From the NCBI GenBank assembly GCA_021401465.1, contig JADDMT010000053.1, positions 62,001 through 126,000 on the forward strand: a stretch of DNA of 64,000 nucleotides, written 5' to 3'. Below the pieces are notes generated by a model that searched no databases, was not told where the DNA came from, and was given only the letters and a program-made list of their open reading frames with translations. Of this stretch, positions 1 to 10,434 are shown piece by piece. Source of the stretch: Teratosphaeria epicoccoides. Taxonomy: Eukaryota > Ascomycota > Dothideomycetes > Mycosphaerellales > Teratosphaeriaceae. The position numbers and the translations under genes were made by a program. Within the stretch, counting starts at the first letter, position 1. The number at the start of each line of letters is the position of its first letter.

Positions 1-1386
1 CATGCAGTGTTGTAGTCGTCGACGCCACGATTTTGTACCTTTGCTGGCTCAATACAGCCCTGCTCGTGGCAAGATGGGCCCGCTGTAGAGTTGAACATAT
101 GCGCGGAATTATGCCGTATCAATTCACCATAGACAGCCATGTGCTCGGAGTGGGCACTGTGAATTGCTGGGAACACGATCGCTGCGGCGCGTTTTGTCTG
201 CATTATGCCAGTTGTCGTTCCAAACTGACTCTGCTTCTCGAAGAGATGCATGAGGCAGATCCTGTTGAGATAGTCGCATTGAAACTTGTCAAGGGGCACA
301 GCGACTGCGTTCTTCGCTGCTTGATTCTCGAGCCATGATGCTACTCTGCAGCAGTACCTGCACCCAGCCATTCAATTAATTGATTAATTGATCAACCGGC
401 CAGTTCACTAGTTGACAAGGCTGACTGTTAATTATCTGCCCTAGGTGAGCTAGACGGCGTGGCGGTCAACGAGTGGCGTCCAGACGGGCAAGCCTTCAGA
501 TCGGATGGGACAAAGGTCCACGAGATGGCAGATCAATATCAGCTGGTAGAATTGCCGTCTAAAGCTCCAGTGTTGTTAACACACGAGCACAGCACAAGCA
601 GGCATGGTGAAGTCTTGTTATTGTGAGCTTATAGCGAAGGCTCGGGGTTGCAGTGTCCACAAATGGATTATGAGGAATCTGGCGGGAGCAAACAGGACCA
701 CGATTGTCGGTGGTGCTGCAGAGTCGTCTAAGATACCCATTTGTCGAGTCCAAGCAAACGCAGCAAGCAAGCTGCATTGATGTCATGCCCGCAGTCTCCA
801 ACCACTGAGGCTCTCCGTGGAAAATCCTCCTTCTTATATGCAACCAAAGTCCAAGGCATTGAATGATCACGATGCCAGCTTACTGCGGTCGAACTCATCG
901 TGACCTCAGTGACGCTCTGATTCAACCCAGTTACTCCTCTACCTGTGATCTGACCACTACTCTCAGACCATGACCCAAATGCGCGAACAATGAAGTTGCA
1001 GCCAAGCAGGAGCGAAGACGTCTAAAATTGCGGCTGCACACACCTGCACAAGAGACGCCGTGGAGGCGTACTCGTATCAATCAGGAATTCAAGACAAACA
1101 TGTCCAGCGCATATCTCGAATCGCGTGAGCCAGTTCACATCACCTGTGACTGTCTCACGCGAACTCGTGCTCTTTACTGACCACACTGCCGACGCTGTCA
1201 TATCGAACTGACAAATCTACCGGTAGTCTAGGATTTGCACAGCACAGAAGTCGCGAAGCATCAGGAGTGATTGTCACGTCGAGATTAACGACGACCTGGT
1301 GACCAAGTACGCCGTTCGTGAAACGTCGAACCGTGGACACGTCGACAGCACTCACTGCGCTTACTGCGCACGCAACACGCATTTTT
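1..1386. other. Gene-poor flank, nothing recognised
   Basis: No reading frame here looks like a known protein on either strand; open stretches are short and overlap each other. Around 371-395 there is an AT-rich run in which TTAATTGA repeats, followed by a TCAACCGG motif that loosely resembles the repeats at 24 and 48 kb. The right end probably includes the promoter of the gene starting at 1387 or 1414. Confidence 0.4.
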
Positions 1387-1413
1387 ATGAGTAAAAGATT
1401 TGGCAGTGCGCAG

Positions 1414-2667
1414 ATGGGCTGCACACACTCCAAATTCGCAGGCATGTCCAGAACATCAATTCACCCGCACTCTGCAACCACTGAACAGGAAATGCCGAAC
1501 CCGAACCAACGGCCTCGCAACAAGCTCCAGAAACGCCACGGCTCCCGAAATGTCGCGCCATCACTCATGTCTTCGATACATAATAGGCGCAGACGCACGC
1601 CGAGTCAATGGTTACAGGAGCGGCGATTAGGTAGTTCGCCTACGTTCGGGTCGGGGAGACGTTTAGGCGTGCCTTCTCAGGGCCAGGAGGTGAACGACCA
1701 GGAGGTAAACGACCAGGAGGAGAGGGAAAGGGAGCAGGCGAAGGGGCTCGGGGGTTTTGAAGAGCGATATGTGACGCCGCGGGCGGGTATTGGGTCAGAG
1801 TTGTCAGGTGCTGCGAGTCAGCCCGCACCGACCGCCTGGAGGATCGTAAATCAGCCACCTGCACCTGCAGAGGTTTCCGGATGCGCTGTCGAGTACCTGA
1901 TTGCTCATGGCGTCGAGCCGACGGCAGACGATAGTGTTCTGGTCACACGACAAAGTCCTGTGCGAAGAGGTTTGCCAGGTCCTTCGGTGCCAGGTCCTTC
2001 GGCTATACGGGCAAGCAGATCACAGCGGCTCGAGGTGGATATCTCTGCGCCGTGGGCGCGGGCGACATCGCTGCGCAAGGCGAGCTCGCGACTCAGTCTT
2101 GGTGCTATGGAGTCAGCGCCAGGTGAAGCAGAAGCCTTGCACGAGATTTCGGGACCAACTTCGATAGCGCCATGCCTGCCTGAGATTGCTGCAATTACAG
2201 CGCCCGAGAGCGGCAGCTCGGTCTATAGAGACCACCGCTACTCGCAAAGCGTAGCGTCGAGTATTGCGAGAGGCGAGGCGATTGCTCAGGAGACGGAAAA
2301 GCACCTGCCGTACGCACATCCACCTCCGCCTTCGATCCCGGACGATGAGTGGCCTCTGAGACCTGCGACGTATGTACCCTGCTCGCAGGTCTCGGGCCAT
2401 GGCAAGGGGGCACATGCGAGGGAGTCGATACAATTCGAGTGGTTCGACGCGGAAGGTGACACATTCGGCGATGCTCAGCGCTTCGAGGAGGAAGGTACGA
2501 TGCAGGAGCAGCTGGGCCAAAGCATAAGGACTTCTGAGCATGGCGTTCCGAGTATGCGGAGCAGTGCCGAGCAGTCGTTGCGGCTAGCGAGGTTACCAGA
2601 GGGTTTCGACGAGCGGACGGATTTGGAGGCCGTGTTGAGACGCATACTCAGAGCGCCGGCGAGATAG
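1414..2667 (+). CDS. Disordered protein with predicted N-myristoylation signal
   Basis: Uninterrupted frame of 417 residues from this ATG; the frame is open further upstream, and another ATG at 1387 would add nine residues. I prefer 1414 because the protein then begins MGCTHSK, which fits the N-myristoylation pattern (Gly2, small residue at 6) with Cys3 available for palmitoylation. The rest is low in hydrophobic blocks and rich in Ser, Arg, Glu and Pro, so it is probably disordered. It carries two small internal repeats, EVNDQ twice (about residues 94-103) and VPGPS-like units near residue 190. I recognise no domain. By inference it is a peripheral membrane-anchored fungal protein of unknown role. 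The neighbouring gene is convergent on the minus strand, 73 bp away. Confidence 0.6.
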   Translation: MGCTHSKFAGMSRTSIHPHSATTEQEMPNPNQRPRNKLQKRHGSRNVAPSLMSSIHNRRRRTPSQWLQERRLGSSPTFGSGRRLGVPSQGQEVNDQEVNDQEEREREQAKGLGGFEERYVTPRAGIGSELSGAASQPAPTAWRIVNQPPAPAEVSGCAVEYLIAHGVEPTADDSVLVTRQSPVRRGLPGPSVPGPSAIRASRSQRLEVDISAPWARATSLRKASSRLSLGAMESAPGEAEALHEISGPTSIAPCLPEIAAITAPESGSSVYRDHRYSQSVASSIARGEAIAQETEKHLPYAHPPPPSIPDDEWPLRPATYVPCSQVSGHGKGAHARESIQFEWFDAEGDTFGDAQRFEEEGTMQEQLGQSIRTSEHGVPSMRSSAEQSLRLARLPEGFDERTDLEAVLRRILRAPAR

Positions 2668-2740
2668 CAACGTATCGTGCGCAGCACATCATCCGCGGCA
2701 CACTGGCAGATTCCCGTGCAACTTGCACAAGTTCATCACT

Positions 2741-3541
2741 TCAAGCAAATTTATCGTGTTTTCTCTTGACCTTCACATCCAACATCGCCTCATGATAATT
2801 GCCCTCCCTCCTCGCCTTCTTCAGTTTCTTGACTTCCTCATTCTCCAGCCTCCTTCCCACCTCATCTTCCAACTCTTTTCTACTGATCTTGGCCCTCACC
2901 TTCTCCGCCTTCTCCACTTTCAACTTCGGCTTGAATCGCGCCTGCATCCTCACCCTCACCCTCGTCCCCTCCCCCTCCTCCTCTGCATCACCCCTCACCT
3001 CTACTTTTCCCTCCCTCTCCTGGACGCTCACAAACTTCCCGTGCCCCGTCTTCACCTCAAACTGCCCACCCGCACCCTCGGCAGCCTGCAACTGGAATGT
3101 CTCTTCCGGCCCCATGGCTTCGCGCCCAGCTTCCAGCACTCCAAATTTGTCGCAGCCGAGGTAGCGGCCGTGGTGGCCTTTGAATACGAAGTCGGTCTCG
3201 CTGCCTACGACGCGCGTAGCGATCCACACCTGTCGTACGTCATGTGGTTCTGCGCTTTCGGGGCTGCCTTCGACCATGTTTTCGATGTTTTGTGCGAAGA
3301 CTCGACCTAGCTGATCGACGCTCAAGCTTGAAGGAGGCTTGGAGGGGAGTACGATGAGGACTGGGCCGGTGATGTCTGCGAGGGCGTCGGCAGAGACCCA
3401 ATTCTCGTCGTCGTCTGCCTCGGCGCCTTCGATTGCTGCAAGTTGTTTTGCGGCTGGCGCATCGTCTATTTCGGCGTCGTCTTGGTGGGCACGTTTGCGC
3501 TTTTTGCGCTTTTCGCCCTTGAAGGAGAGTGGCTTGACCAT
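2741..3541 (-). CDS. FRG1: FRG1-like actin-bundling/RNA-biogenesis protein
   Basis: A 266-residue single-exon protein starting at MVKPLSFKGEKRKKRKR, the typical FRG1 opening with a lysine-rich nuclear or nucleolar signal. The frame is open further upstream but without a better ATG. An acidic linker (about residues 20-50) leads to a beta-trefoil, fascin-like region (about 55-190) containing VWIATRVVG, FKGHHGRYLGCDKFG and FEVKTGHGKFVSVQ, the repeated G-x-Y/F-L/V trefoil turns of this family. The C-terminus is a long basic helix ending KVKRKHDKFA. Length and order match fungal and animal FRG1 (about 260 residues). Known members act in the nucleolus and Cajal bodies in RNA processing and can bind F-actin; the role here is inferred from family. 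Confidence 0.9.
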   Translation of the reverse strand: MVKPLSFKGEKRKKRKRAHQDDAEIDDAPAAKQLAAIEGAEADDDENWVSADALADITGPVLIVLPSKPPSSLSVDQLGRVFAQNIENMVEGSPESAEPHDVRQVWIATRVVGSETDFVFKGHHGRYLGCDKFGVLEAGREAMGPEETFQLQAAEGAGGQFEVKTGHGKFVSVQEREGKVEVRGDAEEEGEGTRVRVRMQARFKPKLKVEKAEKVRAKISRKELEDEVGRRLENEEVKKLKKARREGNYHEAMLDVKVKRKHDKFA

Positions 3542-6500
3542 TCTGCTCGTATTGCGTTTACAAGTAGTCCGATGTTGGAATATGATCAAGGCGGCACTAG
3601 CCCATGCTGGAACTGGAGTCAGGCCCTCTTGTGCATACTTTTCACCCAACTAGACCTTCCTGCATAGTACGTACATTCTGTTTGCACATCTATAAGTGGC
3701 TTCAAAGTCCTATGCCATAATGAAGGAGCCTACGGCATCCGATAGCGCTCCGCAAGCACTTAAGACCGTCAAGACGCCGTTTCGAGACCTGCTAAACCCG
3801 TTAGCAATCAGGATCTGATCCAACCACCAAGGAGACAGACGAATTCATAGATTCAGACTCTTGACCCAATCCACATCCACTGGACCAGATGGATCGGCTA
3901 TCCCACCGATCCCATCCGACTCTCGATTGATCCCATTCACCACCGTCGGTCAAGCGACAGCGGCTCAATCGCAAAGATACTACTGGTCACGTCCGTTGTA
4001 CGAACCCTGCAACGACACCCACACCCCGTACGGATTTGCAAACCGACTGCACTTCCCATCCACTTTGGTCGACGGCGATGCCTGCGACCAAAACTTTCGA
4101 TCGTTGCAAGTACTGTTTGCCGACTCAAGTTGACAGCAGTACGCCTGGTTCGCAAGGCAATCATGTGCATATGACATGGAGCGATCCAACCACAGGACAG
4201 TGAGGTCTGCTCGACCTCTGAAACCTGCGTGAACTTCTACCAGGCTAGGCTGAGACCTCTGATCGTGGTATACCCATAACGAGCTACCTCCCCTGATGCC
4301 AGGCTGGGCTGCGCATATCTTGGACAGAGGCTGACCATGTGTCCGAAGATTCAGGGTCATCTTGTCGTTCAATCAGGCCGTCTCGACTGAGCGGCTCCGC
4401 AGCTCCGTGAGTTCGATCCCCCAGGGTGGCACCACCATCAGACGTATCTGTCAGGCAGCCTCGTTTTGACTGACGTGTCAAGAATCAGGTCAACACTGGA
4501 TACATAGCAATAAGAGTCCGACCGATCCGTTCAAGTTGAGTATGGCTGTCTGTCAAGAGGACGTAATCAGACTCTCCGAACGGCCGGTGTTGGCATTCTA
4601 TCAATCACTCGATATCAGTTCGCCTATACGGTGACGCGCCCATATCCTTCCAAGTGGTTCATGCCAGTCACGATAGCCGCGGGAGTCATGTCACTGTGGT
4701 CATCTCACTGCTGAACGTCGCAGCTTATGGGGTACGACTTGTTTTTGCAACCAGTCGCGGGCCATAACGCGACTACCTTAGCTCACGTCACGACACTCGA
4801 GATCATGGTCGAGGAGGCATTTCTTCGGCTGGACACCGTCAAGCTCGAAAATGGGAGCTTTTGGCGCGACTCTTACGTCGAAGAGTCGCATTTGCTGCAG
4901 AAGATGTTCACTTCCCTGAGAGCAGCGATGATGATTGACTGTTTTTACCACACGAATAACGTCCGTCATGGTCAAGGCGGGCTAGGGAAGTGGGTCGAGA
5001 TGCCTTGCTACGATGAGGAGGAACCACAGGTCGTCAGGAAACATCGCAACGCAAGCACTCGACGAGATATGAGGTTATTGGCGCTATGAGCTGTCTGGCC
5101 GGGGGGTGGGACTGTAATTAGGCACTCGAGATCAGATCTTGGCCTAATCGCACTTGGCACTGCCGTCGAGATCAGTGTCACCCATGCGTGTGCGACAGCA
5201 TTCCCAAGGCAACGACATGGCGGCAGCGTGCTGGTGTTTGTAAAGGCGGCTGCACATCACTGAATAATGCCCAGGTACGGACCTAAGCAGCAGCAGACAG
5301 CATGAGCGCTTCTCGGGCATACCTGGTCTTGTATGATCTCATGAAATGTCTATGTATTCATCGTCCAGCCAAGCTTTCAAAGGTCGAGGTCAATAGCCCA
5401 GCCAATATTACCTTTTCCTTGCGGGGCGGCATGCACTCACGGCGTCCCGATAGCGTTGCGCATGGCTGATCAGTTTGCTTGTACAATACTTCCGACATCT
5501 CCGACGTCCTCAACAACACCCGAGACGACGTTCTTCGTTGATGTCTTCAAGATCAGCATTGCCGACTGTCTTGAAGACGGCAATTGGACGGGCAGCATAG
5601 TGACGGTGTCGCTGTTTCCGTGGAAGCGGCAAGATACGGTATGATAGCCTGGCGGCGTGCTCTGGCCACGACCCTGGCACTACCGGACATCGGATGGGCA
5701 TGTTACATAATTCCAGATTGGTCCTATTTCGCAGAACATACACTTGCGAAACGTTTTGCTGAACGTCGGTACCAGTAGCCCTGAAGGAGCAGTTTGTGTG
5801 CAGACTAGTCTCCCATGGCACAAGTTAAGAGTCCGAATAAAGAGGTGCTGGGCGCGGCCGGCTAAACCTCGACCTGCAGTCGACGGATGAAGTACGGGTC
5901 TAGTGTGTATTGTGGCTATGAGAGTAGACGTTTGCATGATGCTGGAGTTTAGAGCAGCGATACCGGATCGCGCTGTCGATTGAGCGTAGGCAGGAGCACT
6001 ATTGCTTGCTATGATCATGCTTCGATCTCGACTGGTCACAGCCGTGGCGACGATGGCGCCGACCGTAGAGACTACGCTCATGTCCGTATAATAAGCTTGA
6101 TCCACGAGTTCCTGCCAGTTAGTGAACGGTCCAAGTGTCTACACTACAGCGACCTCGACCTCCGAGCTCGTTCATTCGCCGTCCAAGTAACACGAGCCCT
6201 CTCTTTCAGGGCCACTTCAGTCTGCACAATGACTGTGCCGCTAACATCTTCTCATGCCGAAGGTGGTAGAGGCGGTGACACATGGCTGGCTCGCGTCTGC
6301 CTACGGGTTTTCGCCGATACTCGTGGGCGCGGCTATCCGTCTAGAGCTGGACATTGTGATGTTGCAGAGATATGAGATGACTTACGGAGTCAGGTTGACG
6401 TAACAACAGGCTCAAGCACGGACTCTACAGGCACAGTATTATCGTCTGTCGGTCGACCAGATGATTAGCCATGGCGCACGTCAGTGCGATACAGCATTTC

Positions 6501-7232
6501 GCGACGCATGCATGCATGATAGCTCACACCTGTGTTGCAGGCAGCTACATTTTACACTTGGCCGTCTGCTCCATGGCATAGCTTGGTGTGTTCTTCGTGC
6601 TCGATTACTGATCGGCTGGTCTATTGCGCTGGATGGTCGTACCGACGCCAACGTGGCCTTGCCAGAACAAAGAGCCAGCCGGTGGGACAAAGCCGTTGTC
6701 CTGCTTTCTGGATTGCCTTCATTGCTGCGCATGATGACATGGTCCATACAGTTCCAGTACGATCTGCATTAGCAGAAGTACGAGTGCCTATCTGAAGACG
6801 GCCGGGCAATGGCATGATTCCAGCCACGCAGTCCAGATGTCATCGTCTCCAGCGATCGTTTCGTGTTGATCGACACAGTGTGGACTGTCTCCATGCACCG
6901 AGGAGCTGCCGTTTGAGGAACCAGGTTCGTGCTTCCTGATGAGCCATCGTTCGCGACGCCCCTGATCCACACCATCGCCGTGGTCTCCGTGTACCATGCG
7001 CGGATCTGTTCCTGCTACTGGCGCCAGTTCAGACAACATATCAGGCTCGAGAGTAGTCCTGTCATGTGTTATATGACAGAGTAAGAGTCAAGGATCAGCT
7101 GACAAGTCAGGAAGGATCGGGGCTTTGCCGAAGACAATCGCCGAATCAATAGAGCGCAGCTTCACGCCCTTCGCTTCTGTTACCACGCCACCATGCACAT
7201 TGCCTCTCGCGAAAAGCCATGCGGGCCTGATA
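3542..7232. other. 3.7-kb gene-poor region
   Basis: Only short unrelated frames, none with a recognisable domain. The longest (4727-5089 plus; 5680-6105 minus) give no family match by eye and lack convincing splice partners. Base composition is similar to neighbouring genes, so this is not an AT-rich transposon island. The right end should contain the promoter of the gene at 7233. I see nothing else that can be supported. Confidence 0.4.
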
Positions 7233-8354
7233 ATGGATGATGCATCACGCCAGCTCCTTGACGAGGTGCAAGAGTCGTTGAAGCACGAGCTGGCCGCCGC
7301 AAGGCCATTACTTCACGATCTGGACCAGGCTTGGCTCCTCCAGCTGGGACGACCTTCTGTCGCCGTGCGTAAAGGTGCGCGCTTCTATTACAATTTGCTT
7401 ATATTCAAATGGACACAGAATGACGCAACGGCAATTTCGTCTGTCCAATGGGATCCCATCGTCACAGAGATTGAAGCTCTGTCTGAGGATCTACGCACAG
7501 AGATTAGCATAGGGAGACGAAGTACCGGCAAAGTCATCGCACATAGCGAGAATGCCAGTCTGATTGATGCGGTCGTTGTCAGCGCTTCGGAAGTCACAAA
7601 TAAGACACTGATGAACGTACACGCCGACGTTCCTGTCTTCGCAAGCGCCCAAGCAGCTGAGCAAATCCAACAACGGCATTCCTTCCGAAACGTCATCGTC
7701 ATCCCGAGACTGGAGCACCAAGGCAGCGAAATGGATTGGAGAGTGTCAAGTCTACCGCCCCTTCCAGAATGGTTAGGCATCAGCTTGGTTCCGCAAGATG
7801 ATACCAACACAACACTCATGGTGACCTTTTTGAAGCATTACGGCATCCCGCCTGCGAAATCGGCTGGCTCAACTGCCAAAGCAGAAAAGCAGAAACAGCA
7901 GCAACATGCTACTAACGAGCTGGACGAGTATGATGGGGCAGCCGAGGCCATTGTCTATGCGCCATCTGTCTACAGCCACGAAGGTCTCGAAGTCATCGCC
8001 ACTGCCTCACCACCCATCAGCACGCTGGCTCTGCTCTACGAACCTGATCTCAGAGCGGTGCGGTCGGTAAGAGAACAAAGGACACCTCGCATCATCTGCG
8101 CGCAGCGGTACCTGAATGCGAAATACTGGGTCACTGCGGCAGGAGAAGTCAAGCAGCGCAACTGGCTTTCGTCGTGGTTTGCTCCCCTGCGAAATTTGAC
8201 ACCAGAAGAGGTACTGAATCGAGCAGTGAGGCACCGGAAAACAGATGTGGAGACTGACGGCGTCCGTGAGACCGTTGAAAATGACCCGGTGGTCGCGTTT
8301 CAGGATGTCCAGTGGCTGGATCTCTCGAATGGGACAAGCAAAGTACTGCGATGA
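7233..8354 (+). CDS. Metallo-beta-lactamase-fold-like protein lacking metal ligands
   Basis: A 373-residue protein. The frame continues upstream only through non-ATG codons, so the ATG of MDDASRQLLDEV is chosen. From memory of the fungal Lactamase_B_3-like family, several blocks line up: LIDAVVVS followed by the HxHxDH loop position (residues about 112-124), DVPVFASAQAAEQI, STLALLYEP, AQRYLNAKYWV followed by a position where homologues carry a His, and a C-terminal VVAFQDVQWLDL. In this copy the metal-binding loop reads SASEVTNKTL, with no His-x-His-x-Asp-His, and the later His positions are Tyr, Ala or absent. The frame is fully open over 1.1 kb, arguing that the protein is made. If the family call is right it is probably a non-catalytic relative. 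The N-terminal 100 residues are not typical of the family. Function unknown. Confidence 0.6.
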   Translation: MDDASRQLLDEVQESLKHELAAARPLLHDLDQAWLLQLGRPSVAVRKGARFYYNLLIFKWTQNDATAISSVQWDPIVTEIEALSEDLRTEISIGRRSTGKVIAHSENASLIDAVVVSASEVTNKTLMNVHADVPVFASAQAAEQIQQRHSFRNVIVIPRLEHQGSEMDWRVSSLPPLPEWLGISLVPQDDTNTTLMVTFLKHYGIPPAKSAGSTAKAEKQKQQQHATNELDEYDGAAEAIVYAPSVYSHEGLEVIATASPPISTLALLYEPDLRAVRSVREQRTPRIICAQRYLNAKYWVTAAGEVKQRNWLSSWFAPLRNLTPEEVLNRAVRHRKTDVETDGVRETVENDPVVAFQDVQWLDLSNGTSKVLR

Positions 8355-8740
8355 GCATATGGGTTTCAAAAATGATCGACAGGATTACTTCACCAATATG
8401 AGTCTCCCCGTGAGCAGGAACTTGTTCATCCAATGGATCAAGAAAAGTTCTGTCAGATGCGTGTCAGCACCAATCCATCACAACGAGAGCAAGGAGAAAT
8501 GGTTTCATCTGCATTTCTCCGGACGTATTGCATGTCGCCCCTCTTGTTTCCTGTGGTCCTGGAATGGTACCGAGTGATACATGCCATGTTCAGGTCGTTC
8601 CGGCGGGCAGAAAAGAGTCAAGACAAGTGACCTCACACATCCAGACATGCGTCAGACGAATATCAGCGCATAAATAACTGAGGAAATCATCGGGATATGC
8701 GCTCTTTGTTCTCCATGTAGCATCGCTGAGAAGAGCAAAT
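8355..8740. other. Convergent 3' spacer
   Basis: About 386 bp between the 3' ends of two convergent genes. It should hold both 3' UTRs and polyadenylation signals. No gene, repeat or stable element is recognised. Confidence 0.4.
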
Positions 8741-10434
8741 TTAAGCAAATCCCAGAATCTTGTTTCCTTGCTTCAGCATCTCGATCTGCCCAGGTGACAG
8801 GCCTGCCTCTTTTTCATCCCATGCACTGAGGCCCCATGCTCGCATCGCATCCGCTCCGCCCATGACTTCGACATGGCCCACTCCAGGCCGTCCCACGTGC
8901 CGGCTCTCTCCAACGCCACCACCGAAGTCCGGACACGGCTCACCCGCTAGGAACGCCTCCCTCTGCCGTGCGACAAAGCGAGCATTATTCTCCGTAAGCG
9001 GGCATGCAGGTATGTAGAGGACTGAGCTATCTGCTTTGCCCGCGTGTATCCCGTCGACGGCGTGGATGGTATCGCAATGCCAGGCTACATAGTCGCCGGG
9101 GTGCACACGAGGCATGTGCACCATCGATCCTTTTGTGGATGAGCCGGGCAGAGGCAGGTCGAGACCAAGGTGAGGATGCAGGTGGGAGCGGAGTTCTTGG
9201 CCACGCCCGGGAGTGGCGCCTTGGAGCCAGGATGTCGGGCTGGATTCGAGATTCCAATTGGACGGGAAGAGGTAATCGGAGTCGAAGCTCTGGGTATGCA
9301 CTGTCAACTCTGTTCGCATGCGGTGTTCTGTCATCTTCGCTTTACCTGAAATGTCGGATCCGCAGGCGGCTTTTTGGGCGAGAAGAAAGGTCGAAGTAGG
9401 AAATATGCCGTGGCGTGCCGTAACAGTGGATTAACGAGTAGCGTGCCTTCAAAGGGTCCTGTTTCGCTCATTGCAAGCCAGCCTTGGGCCATGCGGAACA
9501 TGCTGCAGGCGCCGATGCCTTGATACAAGTCGCTATCGACAGGAAGACGGCACGAACTTTCCCACGGGTTGTAGGCTTCCCAATTGCCCTTGACTCCACG
9601 CATCAGCACCGCTCAACCGCGAGTCAATCCTGCCATCAGCCCGCCAGCATCATCACTGCTTCAACTTACCTCAAATACCTTGTCATAGACCCCACCCCTC
9701 CCATATCCCTCCCTCTCCCATCTCTCGCAGCTGCCCCCATCCACATGACATCCCAGACTGAACCGCACATCTCCTGGCAATCGCATCCGCAACCGATCCG
9801 CATACACGGTCGGGTGACTCGCGCTCACCAGCGCATGAGCATCGTCGGATTGCCAGAACTCCATCAGGAACCTCTGTGCTTTGAGCAGATTCCCATGACT
9901 CCGTGCTTTCACTTGCGCAGGACTCCAGTAGAGTTCATATACTTGCGGATTGTCCGGCGGGAAGGCCTTGGTCTGAGGGTTTGCGGCAATGTACTCGCGC
10001 AGCTCGCGCTTCCAGTCTAGGACTTCATGAGAAGGAATCACGTTGCGGATAACGGTCACGCCGCGCTTTTTATACTCATCTTTGAACTTCTGAGATGGGG
10101 TGGAGAGGTCCCGATAGTCGATTTCGGGTACTACCTTGGGTCCTAGGTCTGCTATGAGCGGGACCTCTTCGCGGAGGGACTTCAGTAGACGGTGGAAGGA
10201 ATGTGCGAGGGCTTCTTCCTTGCCGGCGAGGATCTTGGCTTTTAGGGTGGCGAAGCGTGGTTCGAGGGGCCCGAACTCAACGCCGGAGAGGGAGGCAAAG
10301 GCGTCGGAGATGTCGCCTTCGGCTTTTTGCGATGCCGTCTGTGTGGACGCTGAGCGGGTAGTCACATCTAGAGCCAGTGCTTGTCGGGCTCGTGTGAAAG
10401 CTCTCTGGGCAGAAGTGACTAGCGAGTATGCCAT
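8741..10434 (-). CDS. DUF1479 family Fe(II)/2OG dioxygenase-like protein
   Basis: Three exons: 9670-10434, 9346-9588 and 8741-9289, joined by introns of 81 bp (donor GTAAGT) and 56 bp (donor GTAAAG, acceptor CCCAG), all phase 0, giving 518 residues. The protein matches DUF1479 (YbiU-like): DYRDLSTPSQKFKDEYKKRG, ELREYIAANPQTKAFPPDNP, RFSLGCHVDGGSCERWE and a C-terminal HPGDYVAWHCDTIHAVDG. His230-x-Asp232 and His412 form a plausible 2-His-1-carboxylate iron site. The first about 30 residues (MAYSLVTSAQRAFTRARQ) are basic and amphipathic and could be a mitochondrial presequence, which is inference. Substrate is unknown for the family. A 38-bp alternative for intron 2 was judged too short. Confidence 0.88.

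Noticed and set aside
4380..4440. Possible tRNA B box (GTTCGATCCCC)
   Set aside because: The flanking bases do not form a T-arm stem, and no A box or acceptor stem was found.
9308..9345. 38-bp version of intron 2 in the DUF1479 gene
   Set aside because: Shorter than usual for this genome; the 56-bp alternative ending at CCCAG is in frame and has a TTGAC branch point.
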